NCBI GenBank assembly: GCA_024689465.1
Contig: JAILDL010000034.1
Coordinates: 1 to 64,000 of the forward strand
Reading direction: 5' to 3'
Length of the DNA stretch: 64,000 nucleotides
Source of the DNA: Lachnospiraceae bacterium
GTDB lineage: Bacteria; Bacillota; Clostridia; Lachnospirales; Lachnospiraceae
The notes beneath the pieces are model-generated. The model worked only from the letters and a program-made list of their open reading frames with translations. It ran no database searches and had not been told where the DNA came from. Below, in pieces: positions 52,521 to 62,696 of the stretch. The position numbers and the translations under genes are program-made. Numbering within the stretch: the stretch's first letter is position 1; each line of letters starts with the position of its first letter.

Positions 52521-54200
52521 CTAAACCGCTTCAAAATGCTTCTTCCACTCCATAAACCGGTGGATATCTACCGGTTTGGAGAAGTAGTAGCCCTGGAAGG
52601 AGGTACAGTAAAATTTTTCCCGGACATAGTGCAGGGTTTCCAGGTCTTCCACACCTTCCACGCATACCCGCACCGACAGTTCCCGGGCGCAGTCCGTAAT
52701 GCCCTTTAACAGCATCTGCAGGGATTTTTCCTGCTGTATGTTAATGAGGAAGGTCCGGTCGATCTTGATCTGATCCACCGGCATGTCAAACAGCAGGTTC
52801 ATGGCAGAGTACCCGGTTGCAAAGTCATCCAGGGAAACCTGCATGTGCTGCTCCTTGATGAACTTCATCTCCTGCTTTAAGAAATCCGGATCCAGCAGCT
52901 TGCAGCGCTCCGTCAGCTCCAGCCGGACATTTTGCGGTTTTACCCCGCACTCTTCCAGGATCCGCATCAGGTCCTCGTTAAAGTCTTCCCGCTGCAGCTG
53001 GGTATAGGCGATGTTGATGTTCACCACAAAATTGGGGTTTTCTTCGATCAGCGGCTTTGCATCGGTCAGGGCCTGGCGGATGATCCAGTTCCCCAGATCG
53101 TAAAACAGGGGATCCTTTTCCAGCCATTCTATAAATTCACTGGGCGGCACATTTCCGGCCCGTTCTCCCTTCCAGCGCAGCAGCGCCTCCATGGCACAGA
53201 GCTTTCCGGTATCGGCAGCAATTATAGGCTGATAATACAGGTAAAAGCCCTTGTACTCTTCCACCACGCTCTCCCGGATCTCATCCAACGTATCCAGAAA
53301 GCGCTTGTTCTGATTGATCAGCTCGTTATTAAAGATACACAGTTCCTTGCGATATTCCGCCTTGGCTTTGCTTAAGGCAAACAGGGCACAGACATATACG
53401 GTATTTACATCCACGGAAGGATCGTTGGCATAGATCAGGCCGCCGCAGATATCCAGAGAGATCTTACGGCCTTCCATGATCAGGTCGTTCTTTAAATAAT
53501 TCCGCATGGCGCGGAACATCTGCTGGATCCTGCCCACGCCGTTTTCTCTGGCATCCAGGCAGAAAATGAACTTGGTGCCCTCGGTACGGTATACGTCGCC
53601 CTCTCCGCGGATGCTCATGGCATACTCCGCTACCCGGTGCAATACCTTGTTGCCGATGACATAGCCATAGGTGTTATTGATGGTGTAAAAGTTGCGGATT
53701 CCCACCGTCATCAGAAAATAGGGATGGCCTGCTTCCTTCTCATGCTTCATCTGGTTCAGAAGGCCCTTACGGGTACGCAGACCGGTGGTGGGGTCAATGA
53801 TATCATTCTGTTCGTGATTTAAGATCGAGCCGGTAAAGAAATCCGGTTCTTCCTGTTCATTGCGGATCATACGGCCAACGGTGGAGCAGGTGACATAATC
53901 TCCGTCTGCCGTGCGGATCCGATAGGCCACATCAAACTGATCCGTAGCACCCAGAAACATGGCCCGGGTACTTCGCTCAAAAAGCGGCAGGTCCTCCGGA
54001 TGGATCCGTTCCTTATAGGCCTCCAGTGCTTCCTCCGTTTTCATGGTCTGAGAAGGCAGTCCTAAAAAGTCCACTGCATCCTTAGACCAGTAGACTTCAT
54101 CGGATTCATAATCCGCCCAGTAGGAATACCGGCCGATGCCGGCATTGGACAGGATATCGAATACTTCATCGAAATAACGGCTTTTTTTCTCTTTGTCCAT
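52521..54200 (-). CDS. PAS-GGDEF-EAL protein, likely c-di-GMP phosphodiesterase
   Basis: 559 residues from the ATG at 54200 (AGAGGA ahead). An N-terminal PAS domain (SNAGIGRYSYW, YKERIHPEDL, DGDYVTC) is followed by a GGDEF domain in which the site reads RTEGTKF and cannot be active. The EAL domain keeps MEALLRW, NINIAYTQL, ELTERC, DDFATGYSAM, IKIDRTF, EGVED and FQGYYFSKPV. Hydrolysis of c-di-GMP is likely. It is soluble and diverges from the hybrid kinase gene. Confidence 0.87.
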   Translation of the reverse strand: MDKEKKSRYFDEVFDILSNAGIGRYSYWADYESDEVYWSKDAVDFLGLPSQTMKTEEALEAYKERIHPEDLPLFERSTRAMFLGATDQFDVAYRIRTADGDYVTCSTVGRMIRNEQEEPDFFTGSILNHEQNDIIDPTTGLRTRKGLLNQMKHEKEAGHPYFLMTVGIRNFYTINNTYGYVIGNKVLHRVAEYAMSIRGEGDVYRTEGTKFIFCLDARENGVGRIQQMFRAMRNYLKNDLIMEGRKISLDICGGLIYANDPSVDVNTVYVCALFALSKAKAEYRKELCIFNNELINQNKRFLDTLDEIRESVVEEYKGFYLYYQPIIAADTGKLCAMEALLRWKGERAGNVPPSEFIEWLEKDPLFYDLGNWIIRQALTDAKPLIEENPNFVVNINIAYTQLQREDFNEDLMRILEECGVKPQNVRLELTERCKLLDPDFLKQEMKFIKEQHMQVSLDDFATGYSAMNLLFDMPVDQIKIDRTFLINIQQEKSLQMLLKGITDCARELSVRVCVEGVEDLETLHYVREKFYCTSFQGYYFSKPVDIHRFMEWKKHFEAV

Positions 54201-54281
54201 GATTTCCTCTGTGAAACAGGTCAAACGCTCACTATCATTATACTTTTTTTGGAGTGTAAAAGAAAGCGGATCTGCCTTTCA

Positions 54282-54310
54282 TTGCAAAGATATGGCGCTT
54301 TTAGTACAAT
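54282..54310 (+). promoter_or_regulatory. Promoter of hybrid kinase gene
   Basis: TTGCAA and TACAAT are separated by exactly 17 bases, 45 bases before the start. Confidence 0.65.
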
Positions 54311-54354
54311 GAAGAGGGTTTAGCGTCGATTATTGTCTATGAGAGGGGGCAACG

Positions 54355-56013
54355 ATGGCAGTATACGAAGATCGAATCATCGAAGCTGTTTTTTCCAACT
54401 ATCTGCTGATCTATGAGGTCGACCTGGAAGAAGATTACATCCGGGTGATCTATGAGACCCCCGAACAGGGTACCTTCGGTATGCTGCGGGAGACGGTCTA
54501 TTCTGATTTTATCCGCAAATATATCCACGAACGATGTGATACCGAATATATCAAGATCTGTGAAAAAGGCGCATCCATCAAAAACCTGCAAAAGGAACTG
54601 GCAAAGAAGGACGTTCTGGCCATAAACTATACCGTCAACTACGGCAAGTGGCGGAGTGTGGAATACCGTATCTCCGAGAAAAAAGAGGATGTCCCCACCA
54701 AAGCCTTGCTGTGCTTTCGCCGCATGGACGACGACCGGGCGGAAACCTTCCGTCTGCATAAGGAGCAGGAGAAAAACAAGGCGCTGCTGGAATACGCCCT
54801 ACAGGAATCCAAGCAGGCCAACATCGCCAAAAATGCCTTTCTGGCAAATTTATCCCATGACATCCGGAAACCCCTGACCAGCATCGACGGCTATGCTTCT
54901 CTGGCCGTATCCAGCTTGGATCACAGGGATACCGCGAAAAATTATATTGATAAGATCCGTCAGGCCAACCAGCAGATGCAGCACCTGATCAGCAACGTGC
55001 TGGACATCACCCGTATCGAAAGCGGCCGCCTGGAGCTGGCGGAAAGCTCTGTCAATCTCCTGTCCATCGTGGACGAGCTACGCACCATCGTAACGCCCCT
55101 GGCAGAAGAAAAGCAGCAGGAACTGTCTCTGATCACGGACATTCAGGATCATGTGATCATCTGCGACCGTTCCAAAGTGGTTCAGATCCTGACCAACCTT
55201 TTGACCAACGCCATTACCTATACACCGGAGCATGGCTCTGTTTCCCTGCTGATCAAGCAGGATGTCCCTGCACCCGACGGATACGGTTCCTACGAATTCA
55301 TCGTGGAGGACAACGGCATCGGTATCTCCAAGTCCTTCCAGAGGCGGATGTATGAGCCCTTCGAACGGGAACGTTCCATCCATGAGGAGACTGTAAGCGG
55401 CACCGGACTGGGCCTTACCATCGTAAAGCAGCTGGTCACCATGATGGGCGGTGCCCTGGGCTGTACCAGCCAGAAGGACAAGGGCTCCCGCTTCGTAGTC
55501 GAGGTGGAATTCAAACTGGCTTTCCAGGATGTATTCTCATTCCCTTCTTCCGCAGAGCCTTCCATTCTGAAAAAGCCCGAAAAGCCTGCCAGACGTAAGG
55601 ATGCTGTTTCTCCTGTGATGCAGCCCATCTTTGCCGGTAAGCGTTTCCTGGTAGTGGAAGACGTGGAGACCAACCAGATGATCCTGGATGAGATCCTGGG
55701 ACAGCTGGGCGCTGTTACGGAAAATGCAAACGACGGCAAGGAAGCCTATGACATGGTCAAGAGCAGTGCGGATTTCTATTACAATGCCATCCTTATGGAT
55801 ATCCATATGCCGGTGATGGACGGCTATAAATCCACCCAGAAGATCCGAAAGCTGGAGAACAGTATGTTAGCCAGCATTCCCATTATCGGCATCAGTGCCA
55901 ACGCCTATAACGAAGATCGGCGCAAGGCACAGGATGTGGGCATGGATGCCTATCTGGCAAAGCCCATCAATACCAATGAGCTGATCCGTATCCTGAAGGA
56001 AGCCATGCTCTGA
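54355..56013 (+). CDS. Hybrid histidine kinase with receiver domain
   Basis: 552 residues. No TM helix, so it is cytoplasmic. A short N-terminal region (1-150) is followed by the HisKA box LSHDIRKPL (His168), the ATPase boxes (TNLLTNAITYTPEH, VEDNGIGI, GTGLGLTIVKQL) and a C-terminal receiver with VVEDVETNQM and ILMDIHMPVMDG (Asp482). The receiver may pass phosphate onwards. No Hpt protein was seen nearby. The N-terminal sensor is not a clear PAS domain. Confidence 0.9.
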   Translation: MAVYEDRIIEAVFSNYLLIYEVDLEEDYIRVIYETPEQGTFGMLRETVYSDFIRKYIHERCDTEYIKICEKGASIKNLQKELAKKDVLAINYTVNYGKWRSVEYRISEKKEDVPTKALLCFRRMDDDRAETFRLHKEQEKNKALLEYALQESKQANIAKNAFLANLSHDIRKPLTSIDGYASLAVSSLDHRDTAKNYIDKIRQANQQMQHLISNVLDITRIESGRLELAESSVNLLSIVDELRTIVTPLAEEKQQELSLITDIQDHVIICDRSKVVQILTNLLTNAITYTPEHGSVSLLIKQDVPAPDGYGSYEFIVEDNGIGISKSFQRRMYEPFERERSIHEETVSGTGLGLTIVKQLVTMMGGALGCTSQKDKGSRFVVEVEFKLAFQDVFSFPSSAEPSILKKPEKPARRKDAVSPVMQPIFAGKRFLVVEDVETNQMILDEILGQLGAVTENANDGKEAYDMVKSSADFYYNAILMDIHMPVMDGYKSTQKIRKLENSMLASIPIIGISANAYNEDRRKAQDVGMDAYLAKPINTNELIRILKEAML

Positions 56014-56027
56014 CCCTTTCTTTGCAT

Positions 56028-56058
56028 AAAAAAACCGGGAAGTCTAATGACTTCCCGG
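56028..56058 (-). terminator. Terminator after capA
   Basis: A perfect 10-bp stem (CCGGGAAGTC / GACTTCCCGG) with a 4-base loop is followed on the minus strand by seven T. It overlaps the last codons of the CapA-like gene. Confidence 0.9.
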
Positions 56059-57126
56059 ATACACGATCCCTTTGGAATTAATATAGATATGCCCGGAGAT
56101 CTCCTCCAGGTGGTCATAGATCCGCCTTTGTTCCTCTTCCTCCTTTGCGAGGGTGGTGACAAAGTCTTTCTGCACCCCCGGATAGATCTGCAGACGCTGG
56201 TACCTGCTGTGGTTATAGCCGTAGAAACGAAGGCTGACCATCATGGTGTCCAGCGTTTTTTCGTTGAACCAGTAATTACCCAGAGAATACACAATGGGTT
56301 TTCCCCTGTAATATTCCATGCCCTGCAGGCAATGGGAATGGGCTCCGATCACCGCATCGGCACCTGCATCGATACAGGCATGTCCGGTACGGATCTGCGC
56401 CTCTTCCAGTGTGGTGGAATACTCCGTCCCCCAATGCACCAGCGCAATAACTACATCCGCCTTCTGCCTTGCTTCCCGGATCTTTTCCAGAAACAGGGTA
56501 TCATCGTAGCACCTTAAGATCCCCGGCTCCGTATCGGTGGCCTGGGGCGTCATCTTTATCTTCTCTGCCCGGGATGCGTGAACGAACGCCACTATCTGTC
56601 CGTCTGCTTCCAGATAGACCGGCGCAGATGCTTCTTCCAGGTTTCTACCCGCTCCTCCGCAGGGTATCCCCGCTTCCTTCAGGGTATCCAGGGTATCCAG
56701 AAGGGCCTCTTTTCCGTAGTCATAGACATGATTATTGGCCAGCCCCACTATGTCCACTCCCATTTCCTTAAGGAGCCGTACATTTTCCGGATCTGCCCGG
56801 AAAGTATAGGCCTTGCCTGCAAGGGGCGTTCCCCGATCACTGTAGGTGAATTCATTGTTGATCCACATCAGATCCACGTCCCGCATCAATCGCAGATACG
56901 CGGGATCGATCACTGCTTCCAGGTCATCTCCCATTCGGTGGAAATAGGCCATGTTGCACCAGGAATCGTCAAAGTTGATATCCCCCGCAAATCCCAGGGT
57001 GAAGTCATATTCCACCAGCTCCGGTTTGGGAGCCGCCTTCCCCTGCAAACAAAAAGAGCTCCAAAGGCAGAGTAGGAGTGCCATAAACCATGACACCTTC
57101 CTGTTTACTGCCTTCAGAGTTCTCAT
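56044..57126 (-). CDS. CapA-family metallophosphatase-like protein
   Basis: 360 residues from the ATG at 57126, chosen because the frame upstream enters the SulP gene. A signal-anchor (MALLLCLWSSFCL) is followed by the CapA fold with FAGDINFDD near 45, WINNEFTYSDRG, GLANNHVYDYG near 135 and IGAHSHCLQG near 275. These contain the metal ligands of the calcineurin-like superfamily. CapA proteins take part in poly-gamma-glutamate export in Bacillus, but no capB or capC is near, so the role here is open. Confidence 0.85.
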   Translation of the reverse strand: MRTLKAVNRKVSWFMALLLCLWSSFCLQGKAAPKPELVEYDFTLGFAGDINFDDSWCNMAYFHRMGDDLEAVIDPAYLRLMRDVDLMWINNEFTYSDRGTPLAGKAYTFRADPENVRLLKEMGVDIVGLANNHVYDYGKEALLDTLDTLKEAGIPCGGAGRNLEEASAPVYLEADGQIVAFVHASRAEKIKMTPQATDTEPGILRCYDDTLFLEKIREARQKADVVIALVHWGTEYSTTLEEAQIRTGHACIDAGADAVIGAHSHCLQGMEYYRGKPIVYSLGNYWFNEKTLDTMMVSLRFYGYNHSRYQRLQIYPGVQKDFVTTLAKEEEEQRRIYDHLEEISGHIYINSKGIVYPGSH

Positions 57127-57145
57127 ACTGTACCTCACTTCAGGA

Positions 57146-58807
57146 TCATTCCTGCAAATCTCCTGCCAGAGCTTCTGCGCGCTCCAGTGCCGCATCAATG
57201 TGGGCACAGAAATTCTCTTCGCCGATCTTCTCGACAAAGCCGGCCTTTTCCATGGTCCGTCTGGGCTGTTCGTTTACATGGGAGAAGATCAGAGTAACGC
57301 CTGCTTTTTCACAGCGCTCATGTAATCCTTCCAGAGCCCGCATGGCGGTGGCATCCAGCGCGGGAACGCCACGCATACGAATGATCAGACATTTGGTAAA
57401 ATCCTTCAGGGTTACTTCCGCCATCTTATCGGCCACACCAAAGAACATGGGGCCGGAAATCTCATAAACCCGTACATGCTTGGGGATCTGCCGAAGCTCC
57501 GTGGCATCGGGATCCGTATCCGGATCGTAATAGGTCCAGCCATGTACGTCGGTTTCTTCACTCATCCGCTTCATAAACAGAAGACCTGCCAGGAGCATGC
57601 CTACCTCAATGGCAACCACCAGATCAAAGACAATGGTCAGAACAAAGGTGATCACCAGCACCAGGATGTCACTCTTGGGTGCGGTCTTGCACAGATGCAG
57701 GAACGCCTTCCACTGGCACATGTTATAGGCTACCACAAACAGGATCGCCGCAATGGTGGGCATGGGGATCAGGGCCGCATAGGGCATCAGGATCACCAGG
57801 ACCAGAACCAGGACCAGGGAATGTACGATACCGGCAACGGGGGTCCGACCGCCGTTCTTGATGTTGGCTGCGGTACGTGCAATGGCGCCGGTCGCGGGAA
57901 TACCGCCGAACAGGGCGGAACCGATGTTACCGATACCCTGTGCGATCAGCTCCATATTGGAACGATGATGGCTGGCGATCATACCGTCTGCCACCACGCA
58001 GGAAAGCAGGGATTCGATAGCAGCCAGGATGGCAATGGTAAAGGCATCGCTGGTCACGTTCCGCAGTGCGGAAAAACTTAATTCCGGCATGGTAAAGGAA
58101 GGAAGCTTATTGCTGATGGTATACAGGTCACCGATGGTATTGACCTGCATGTTCAGGAATTTCACCATCACGATCCCGACGATGACGGCGATAAGGGATC
58201 CGGGGATCTTGGCGCTGATCTTGGGCCAGATCACCAGAATCGCCAGCGAGATGAGCCCGACGATCAGTGCCTGCACATTCAAAGTGTTTAAGTACTTTCC
58301 GAATGCGCCCACCTTCTCCATGGTCTCAATGGTCACCGTTCCCGCAGGATAAGTCAGCCCGAAAAAGTCCTTCAGCTGTCCGATGAGAATGGTCACCGCG
58401 ATACCTGCCGTGAATCCGGTTGTAATGGTATAGGGAATAAATTTGATCAAAGAGCCCAGTCGTAAAAATCCCATGATGATCAGGATCAGACCGGCCATAA
58501 CGGTGGCAAGGGCAAGGCCGCTCATACCGTTCTTTGCAACAATGCCTGCAACAATCGTGGCAAATGCAGCGGTGGGTCCTGCGATCTGTACCCGGCTGCC
58601 GCCGAAGAAGGCAATCAAAAAGCCTGCCACAATGGCTGTGTACAGGCCCTGTTCCGGTCCCACACCGGATGCAAGGGCAAGAGCAATGGACAAAGGAAGT
58701 GCGATGATCGCCACAATGATACCGGAGATCACGTCCTTTACAAATTGCTCCCTGGTGTAGGATTTCATATTGGAAAACAACATGGGTTTCAGCTTATCTG
58801 GATGCAT
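57146..58807 (-). CDS. SulP-family anion transporter with STAS domain
   Basis: 553 residues. About 12 hydrophobic helices are followed by a C-terminal STAS domain (residues ~430-553, with LIIRMRGVPALDATAMRALE near 485). The GPTAAFATIV stretch near 75 is the SulP anion-binding region. The family carries sulfate, bicarbonate or other anions; the substrate cannot be told. CapA lies 19 bases downstream and O-acetylhomoserine sulfhydrylase lies 4 kb away, but linkage to sulfur supply is speculative. Confidence 0.9.
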   Translation of the reverse strand: MHPDKLKPMLFSNMKSYTREQFVKDVISGIIVAIIALPLSIALALASGVGPEQGLYTAIVAGFLIAFFGGSRVQIAGPTAAFATIVAGIVAKNGMSGLALATVMAGLILIIMGFLRLGSLIKFIPYTITTGFTAGIAVTILIGQLKDFFGLTYPAGTVTIETMEKVGAFGKYLNTLNVQALIVGLISLAILVIWPKISAKIPGSLIAVIVGIVMVKFLNMQVNTIGDLYTISNKLPSFTMPELSFSALRNVTSDAFTIAILAAIESLLSCVVADGMIASHHRSNMELIAQGIGNIGSALFGGIPATGAIARTAANIKNGGRTPVAGIVHSLVLVLVLVILMPYAALIPMPTIAAILFVVAYNMCQWKAFLHLCKTAPKSDILVLVITFVLTIVFDLVVAIEVGMLLAGLLFMKRMSEETDVHGWTYYDPDTDPDATELRQIPKHVRVYEISGPMFFGVADKMAEVTLKDFTKCLIIRMRGVPALDATAMRALEGLHERCEKAGVTLIFSHVNEQPRRTMEKAGFVEKIGEENFCAHIDAALERAEALAGDLQE

Positions 58808-58897
58808 ATTTACCGTCCTTTTTTGAAATCATGAAAACGCAACAGTAAACATTTTATGCCCGCCCTCTGTCATTTTCAAGTGGCAAAAAGCATAACT

Positions 58898-60499
58898 CTA
58901 CAGGCTTCCCCCGTAGATTTCCTTTAATTTTGCCTTGTTTTTATACATTTCCTGATCCGCTCTCTTGCGGGTCCGGCCAAAGTCTTCGTCGTAGGGTCTG
59001 TACGCGGAATAGCCCAGGGCCATGTGGATCTGCACCGTTGTGCTGTTCCGGTTGTACTCTGCTTCCTTTTCCCGGAGTTGTGCCACATACTCTTCCACAT
59101 CCACCTGAGAGGATTGGATGATGGTCACACAGAACTCATCTCCGCCGATCCGGTAACACTCCCCGATCCCGCCAAAAACTTCCTTTATGATCTGTGCGGC
59201 ATCCTTGATATACACATCTCCCGCATTATGCCCGAAATTGTCGTTGCACTGCTTTAGGTCATTGAGATCCAGGAGTACATACATGATGTCCTCATAGTCC
59301 TGTATGGACTTTTCCCAGCCTTCATAGGCCGCCCGGTTCCGGAATCCGGTCATGATATCGGTGACTGCCAGCTTCTTGTAGAAGTTCATGCGCTCGTTTT
59401 CCTGCAGCTGCTTGTAAACATCCTTGCAGCTGATGACGATCATATACAGCACATAGACCAGCAGAACGGTCCGTCCCGCAAAGTCGGTCTGCATACGACC
59501 TGCCATAAAGCTGATCAGATTGTTTCCAAGGGTCAGGATAAAGGCCAGAATGGCAAAGATACACAGGGCCGCCGCCTGGTCCAGGCCATGCTGATAGGTA
59601 TGGATGATGGTGCCGATGAGTACGTACAGAACACTGAGGATCAGGGCTGCCAGCCCGAAATTGTTGGTCATGCGGAAATCCATGATCCCCGTCATGTGCA
59701 GGAATAAGCGCACCACCAGGACCACTACGGAATAGGCATAGATCCCCTTTTCGAACAGCATGGGTTTCAGATTCAGAAAACGACGATGGAATAATACAAA
59801 CGGTACCGGGATCAGACCGATACTCAGATAGCTGACCAGAGAGGCTGCGCCGCGGTTTGTGATGAGTGCAGACATGAGCTTGGTCTCATTGATGAGCCAG
59901 GTTCCCATTAGCGTCACAAACATACCGAAATAGCACAGCGTAGTAAACCGCTTGTTTCCGCGGCCTAAAACCAGATACAAAAAGATACAGAAAACGCCGG
60001 AGAGAAGACAGCAAAAGCAGACCACTACGACCAGCAAAGAGGTGGTCAGTACATTTCGCATATCCTCCAGACCGTAAGAAAGCCGGAAGGAAATATTGTC
60101 CGCGATCATGGTACTGTAGATCGGCGTACACTCCACACGGATCACCCGGTCATTGTCGGCCAGGCGGACATAGTTTACCTGTGTTCCCGGTGTCTTACCA
60201 AAGATGGAGGGATCCACATCCACTTCATAGATCAGTCGGTCATCTGCATAGACCTTGACCTGCTGATGGGAGCTTAAGAATTCCAGCGTTCTTCCCTTTT
60301 CTCCCATAGGCACATGAAGCCGGTAGATCACCTCACCGGAATCCAGAATGGTTCTGGAGGTCGGTTCGATCTCCTGCGGTCTGTCAAAATAATACTCCAC
60401 AACCCGGGTGGAAGGGACCATGAACGATCCGATCACGTACAGAAAAGAGAGGATCGCAACCCCCAGATAGATTCCCCAATAAAATTTCGAATTTCGCAT
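58898..60499 (-). CDS. Membrane diguanylate cyclase with 7TM sensor
   Basis: 533 residues from the ATG at 60499 (AGGGGAG ahead). An N-terminal TM and an extracellular beta domain of ~125 residues are followed by seven TM helices (7TMR-DISM-like). The GGDEF domain is intact (YRIGGDEFCVTI) and is preceded by FRNRAAYEGWEK and DLNDLKQCNDNFGH. No RxxD inhibitory site is seen at the expected place. It is the only protein of the window that should make c-di-GMP. Confidence 0.9.
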   Translation of the reverse strand: MRNSKFYWGIYLGVAILSFLYVIGSFMVPSTRVVEYYFDRPQEIEPTSRTILDSGEVIYRLHVPMGEKGRTLEFLSSHQQVKVYADDRLIYEVDVDPSIFGKTPGTQVNYVRLADNDRVIRVECTPIYSTMIADNISFRLSYGLEDMRNVLTTSLLVVVVCFCCLLSGVFCIFLYLVLGRGNKRFTTLCYFGMFVTLMGTWLINETKLMSALITNRGAASLVSYLSIGLIPVPFVLFHRRFLNLKPMLFEKGIYAYSVVVLVVRLFLHMTGIMDFRMTNNFGLAALILSVLYVLIGTIIHTYQHGLDQAAALCIFAILAFILTLGNNLISFMAGRMQTDFAGRTVLLVYVLYMIVISCKDVYKQLQENERMNFYKKLAVTDIMTGFRNRAAYEGWEKSIQDYEDIMYVLLDLNDLKQCNDNFGHNAGDVYIKDAAQIIKEVFGGIGECYRIGGDEFCVTIIQSSQVDVEEYVAQLREKEAEYNRNSTTVQIHMALGYSAYRPYDEDFGRTRKRADQEMYKNKAKLKEIYGGSL

Positions 60500-60565
60500 G
60501 CTCAGACTCCCCTGTAACAAACCAAACACTGCGACGACTCTTTAAGTGATACTCATTGTACCATA

Positions 60566-62656
60566 CTATTCATCAATCCTATATAGGTAAAAATCATCAA
60601 AGGCTCCCCAGGCCTTTCCCGGCACTTTTACCACAATGCCTACTGTCACGTCGCATTCTCCCGCAACCGAAATATCCGTGATCTCCGGATTCTCCCAAAC
60701 CTGCCATTTGGTCACAAAGGTATCCTGACGCCAGATCTGGTCTCCCTGCCGCAGATAGATGTAAAACTCCGGACTCTCTCCGGCGTCCCCGCCTTCCAGA
60801 TAGCCGCCCAGACGATAGGTACCTTCTTCCAGGTGTACCACCTGGGTCACTTCAAAGTCCTGCTCCTGCTCCGCCCAGAATTTCAGACAGCCGTTTCCGC
60901 TGCGCACGTTGTTCAGATCGTTTTCTATGGCTACCGGATCATTGCCGCTGTTTACCGTGATCGTCCAGGATGCTGTCGACGTATCCTCGAATCCAGGATC
61001 TGCCAGGTAGTTTTTGGTATTTAAAATGGCCTGACAGGAAATATCCAGCATCTGCCCTGCCGCTTCATAGGTACCGTTAATGGTATAGGTACCGGCGCCG
61101 CCTTCTGCTGCAGCAAGCAGATCCTCTTCCTTCCAGGTGACCGGTACATCCTCTGCGGTACCATTGTTAAATTCCACGCTCACCGTTTCCGGCAGCGCCG
61201 GGATCTCTCCCGCCGGTCCCAAAAAGTCTTCCACGACTGCTCGGGTGACTGCAAGGGGTGCATTCGCACCTCTCCTTAGATATTCAAAGGTGCGCAGGGA
61301 TTCCAGGGGATGCCCCTCAAAATCAAAGAGTGCCTGGTTATCGACGGCAGAACCGCCATAGTACATGGCCGCATCCGCATCGTAATCTCCGGAAAAGGAA
61401 CTGGCCCAGCCGGAGCCATAGGTTTCCCAGATCTTCTGATTTTCCTTATAAACGCTTTCTTCTCCGTTCCATACCTGTACCGGGATCCAGGCAGGCTCCC
61501 AGTAAAAGATCCCGATGCCCGCTCCGGTGTCCAGAACGGCACGGGTGACTTTGGAGATCACATCGGCCTGTCCCTGCTGGGATACTGCATAGTCCCAGTC
61601 GGAGCCCACGGTCTCCTTACTCTCGGTATTTCCGGAGCCGTCCCCGTCCTCCCAGGTATACATATAGGAGGTCTCGGCCACCATCACCTTTTTATCGTAA
61701 GTATCCGCTACTTCCTTTAAAACCCCGGTCAGGTTCTCCAGCGAGCCGTGCCAGTAGGGATAATAGGAAGACGCAAACACGTCGTAGTCGATATGCTTGG
61801 ATGCCAGCTGATAGGCAAAGTTCTTATACTTGCCGGCCCGTTCGGGATTGGCGAAATGGACCGCAATGAGGATATCCTGTCCCTTATCTTCTGCCACCTG
61901 CCGGACCGCCTTGCTGCCGGCATCAAAGAGCCTCAGCATTTTCGGCCAGCTGCTTTCTCCGGCCATTCCGCCGGTGGTCTCATTTCCCAGCTGGACCATG
62001 CCCACGTTTACCCCGTCATCCAGCAGAGCCTTTAAGCTCTCCGTGGTGTAATCGGAAAGGGCCTGCGCCTTGGTATCAATGTCCATGCCTGCCCAGGCTT
62101 TCGGTGCATACTGCTTGCTTGGATCTGCCCAGAAATCGGAATAGTGGAAATCGATCAGAACCTGCATGCCTGCATCGGAAGCCAGTTTCCCCATTTCCGT
62201 CACGTTTTGCAGGTCACAGTTTCCTCCGCCGTAGGCATTTTTCGCTTCATCATAGGGATCCACCCACAAACGCAGACGGATGTAATTGATCCCGCAGCGA
62301 TGGAGAAATACAAAAAAGTCCTGAGGAGAAAGGGCGTTGCCCTCATAGTCGTAGAAGGTAACGCCGCTGTTGATCTCTGAAAGATAGGAAGATACATCCA
62401 CACCGGTTATAAAATCTTCCGGCATATCCGCTATCTTTTCCACATAGATGGTGGACTCTGCCGGCTCGGCAGGCCATGTAAACTCCCGAGTCTCCGATCC
62501 GTCTTGCACTACCGTGCTCTGTGCCTCAGGATCCGCGGCGCTGCTGCTTTGTGCCTCCGTATCCGCAGCGGTGCTGCTCTGAGCAGCGCTACCGCATCCT
62601 GTCAGAAGTGACAGCGTAAGAAATGCTGCCAGAATGGATGAACTTCCTTTTCGCAT
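60566..62656 (-). CDS. GH53 endo-beta-1,4-galactanase lipoprotein
   Basis: 696 residues. Lipobox (LLTGCGS), then a Ser/Ala/Gln/Glu linker with repeats, then the GH53 barrel: GVDVSSYLSEINSG near 85, the RLRLWVDPYDE region, acid/base Glu in LGNETTGG near 225 and nucleophile Glu in VAETSY near 325. A bacterial Ig-like domain (~490-545) and a C-terminal galactan-type CBM, similar to CBM61, follow. It cleaves beta-1,4-galactan on the cell surface. The start has GAAAGGAAA ahead. Confidence 0.93.
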   Translation of the reverse strand: MRKGSSSILAAFLTLSLLTGCGSAAQSSTAADTEAQSSSAADPEAQSTVVQDGSETREFTWPAEPAESTIYVEKIADMPEDFITGVDVSSYLSEINSGVTFYDYEGNALSPQDFFVFLHRCGINYIRLRLWVDPYDEAKNAYGGGNCDLQNVTEMGKLASDAGMQVLIDFHYSDFWADPSKQYAPKAWAGMDIDTKAQALSDYTTESLKALLDDGVNVGMVQLGNETTGGMAGESSWPKMLRLFDAGSKAVRQVAEDKGQDILIAVHFANPERAGKYKNFAYQLASKHIDYDVFASSYYPYWHGSLENLTGVLKEVADTYDKKVMVAETSYMYTWEDGDGSGNTESKETVGSDWDYAVSQQGQADVISKVTRAVLDTGAGIGIFYWEPAWIPVQVWNGEESVYKENQKIWETYGSGWASSFSGDYDADAAMYYGGSAVDNQALFDFEGHPLESLRTFEYLRRGANAPLAVTRAVVEDFLGPAGEIPALPETVSVEFNNGTAEDVPVTWKEEDLLAAAEGGAGTYTINGTYEAAGQMLDISCQAILNTKNYLADPGFEDTSTASWTITVNSGNDPVAIENDLNNVRSGNGCLKFWAEQEQDFEVTQVVHLEEGTYRLGGYLEGGDAGESPEFYIYLRQGDQIWRQDTFVTKWQVWENPEITDISVAGECDVTVGIVVKVPGKAWGAFDDFYLYRIDE

Positions 62657-62696
62657 GGTATTTGTTTCCTTTCTAATGCCGGTTGCCGGGCTATGC

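Noticed and set aside
57476-58081. 201-codon plus-strand frame
   Set aside because: Antisense to the SulP transporter, with Gly/Gln/His-rich composition and no ribosome-binding site.
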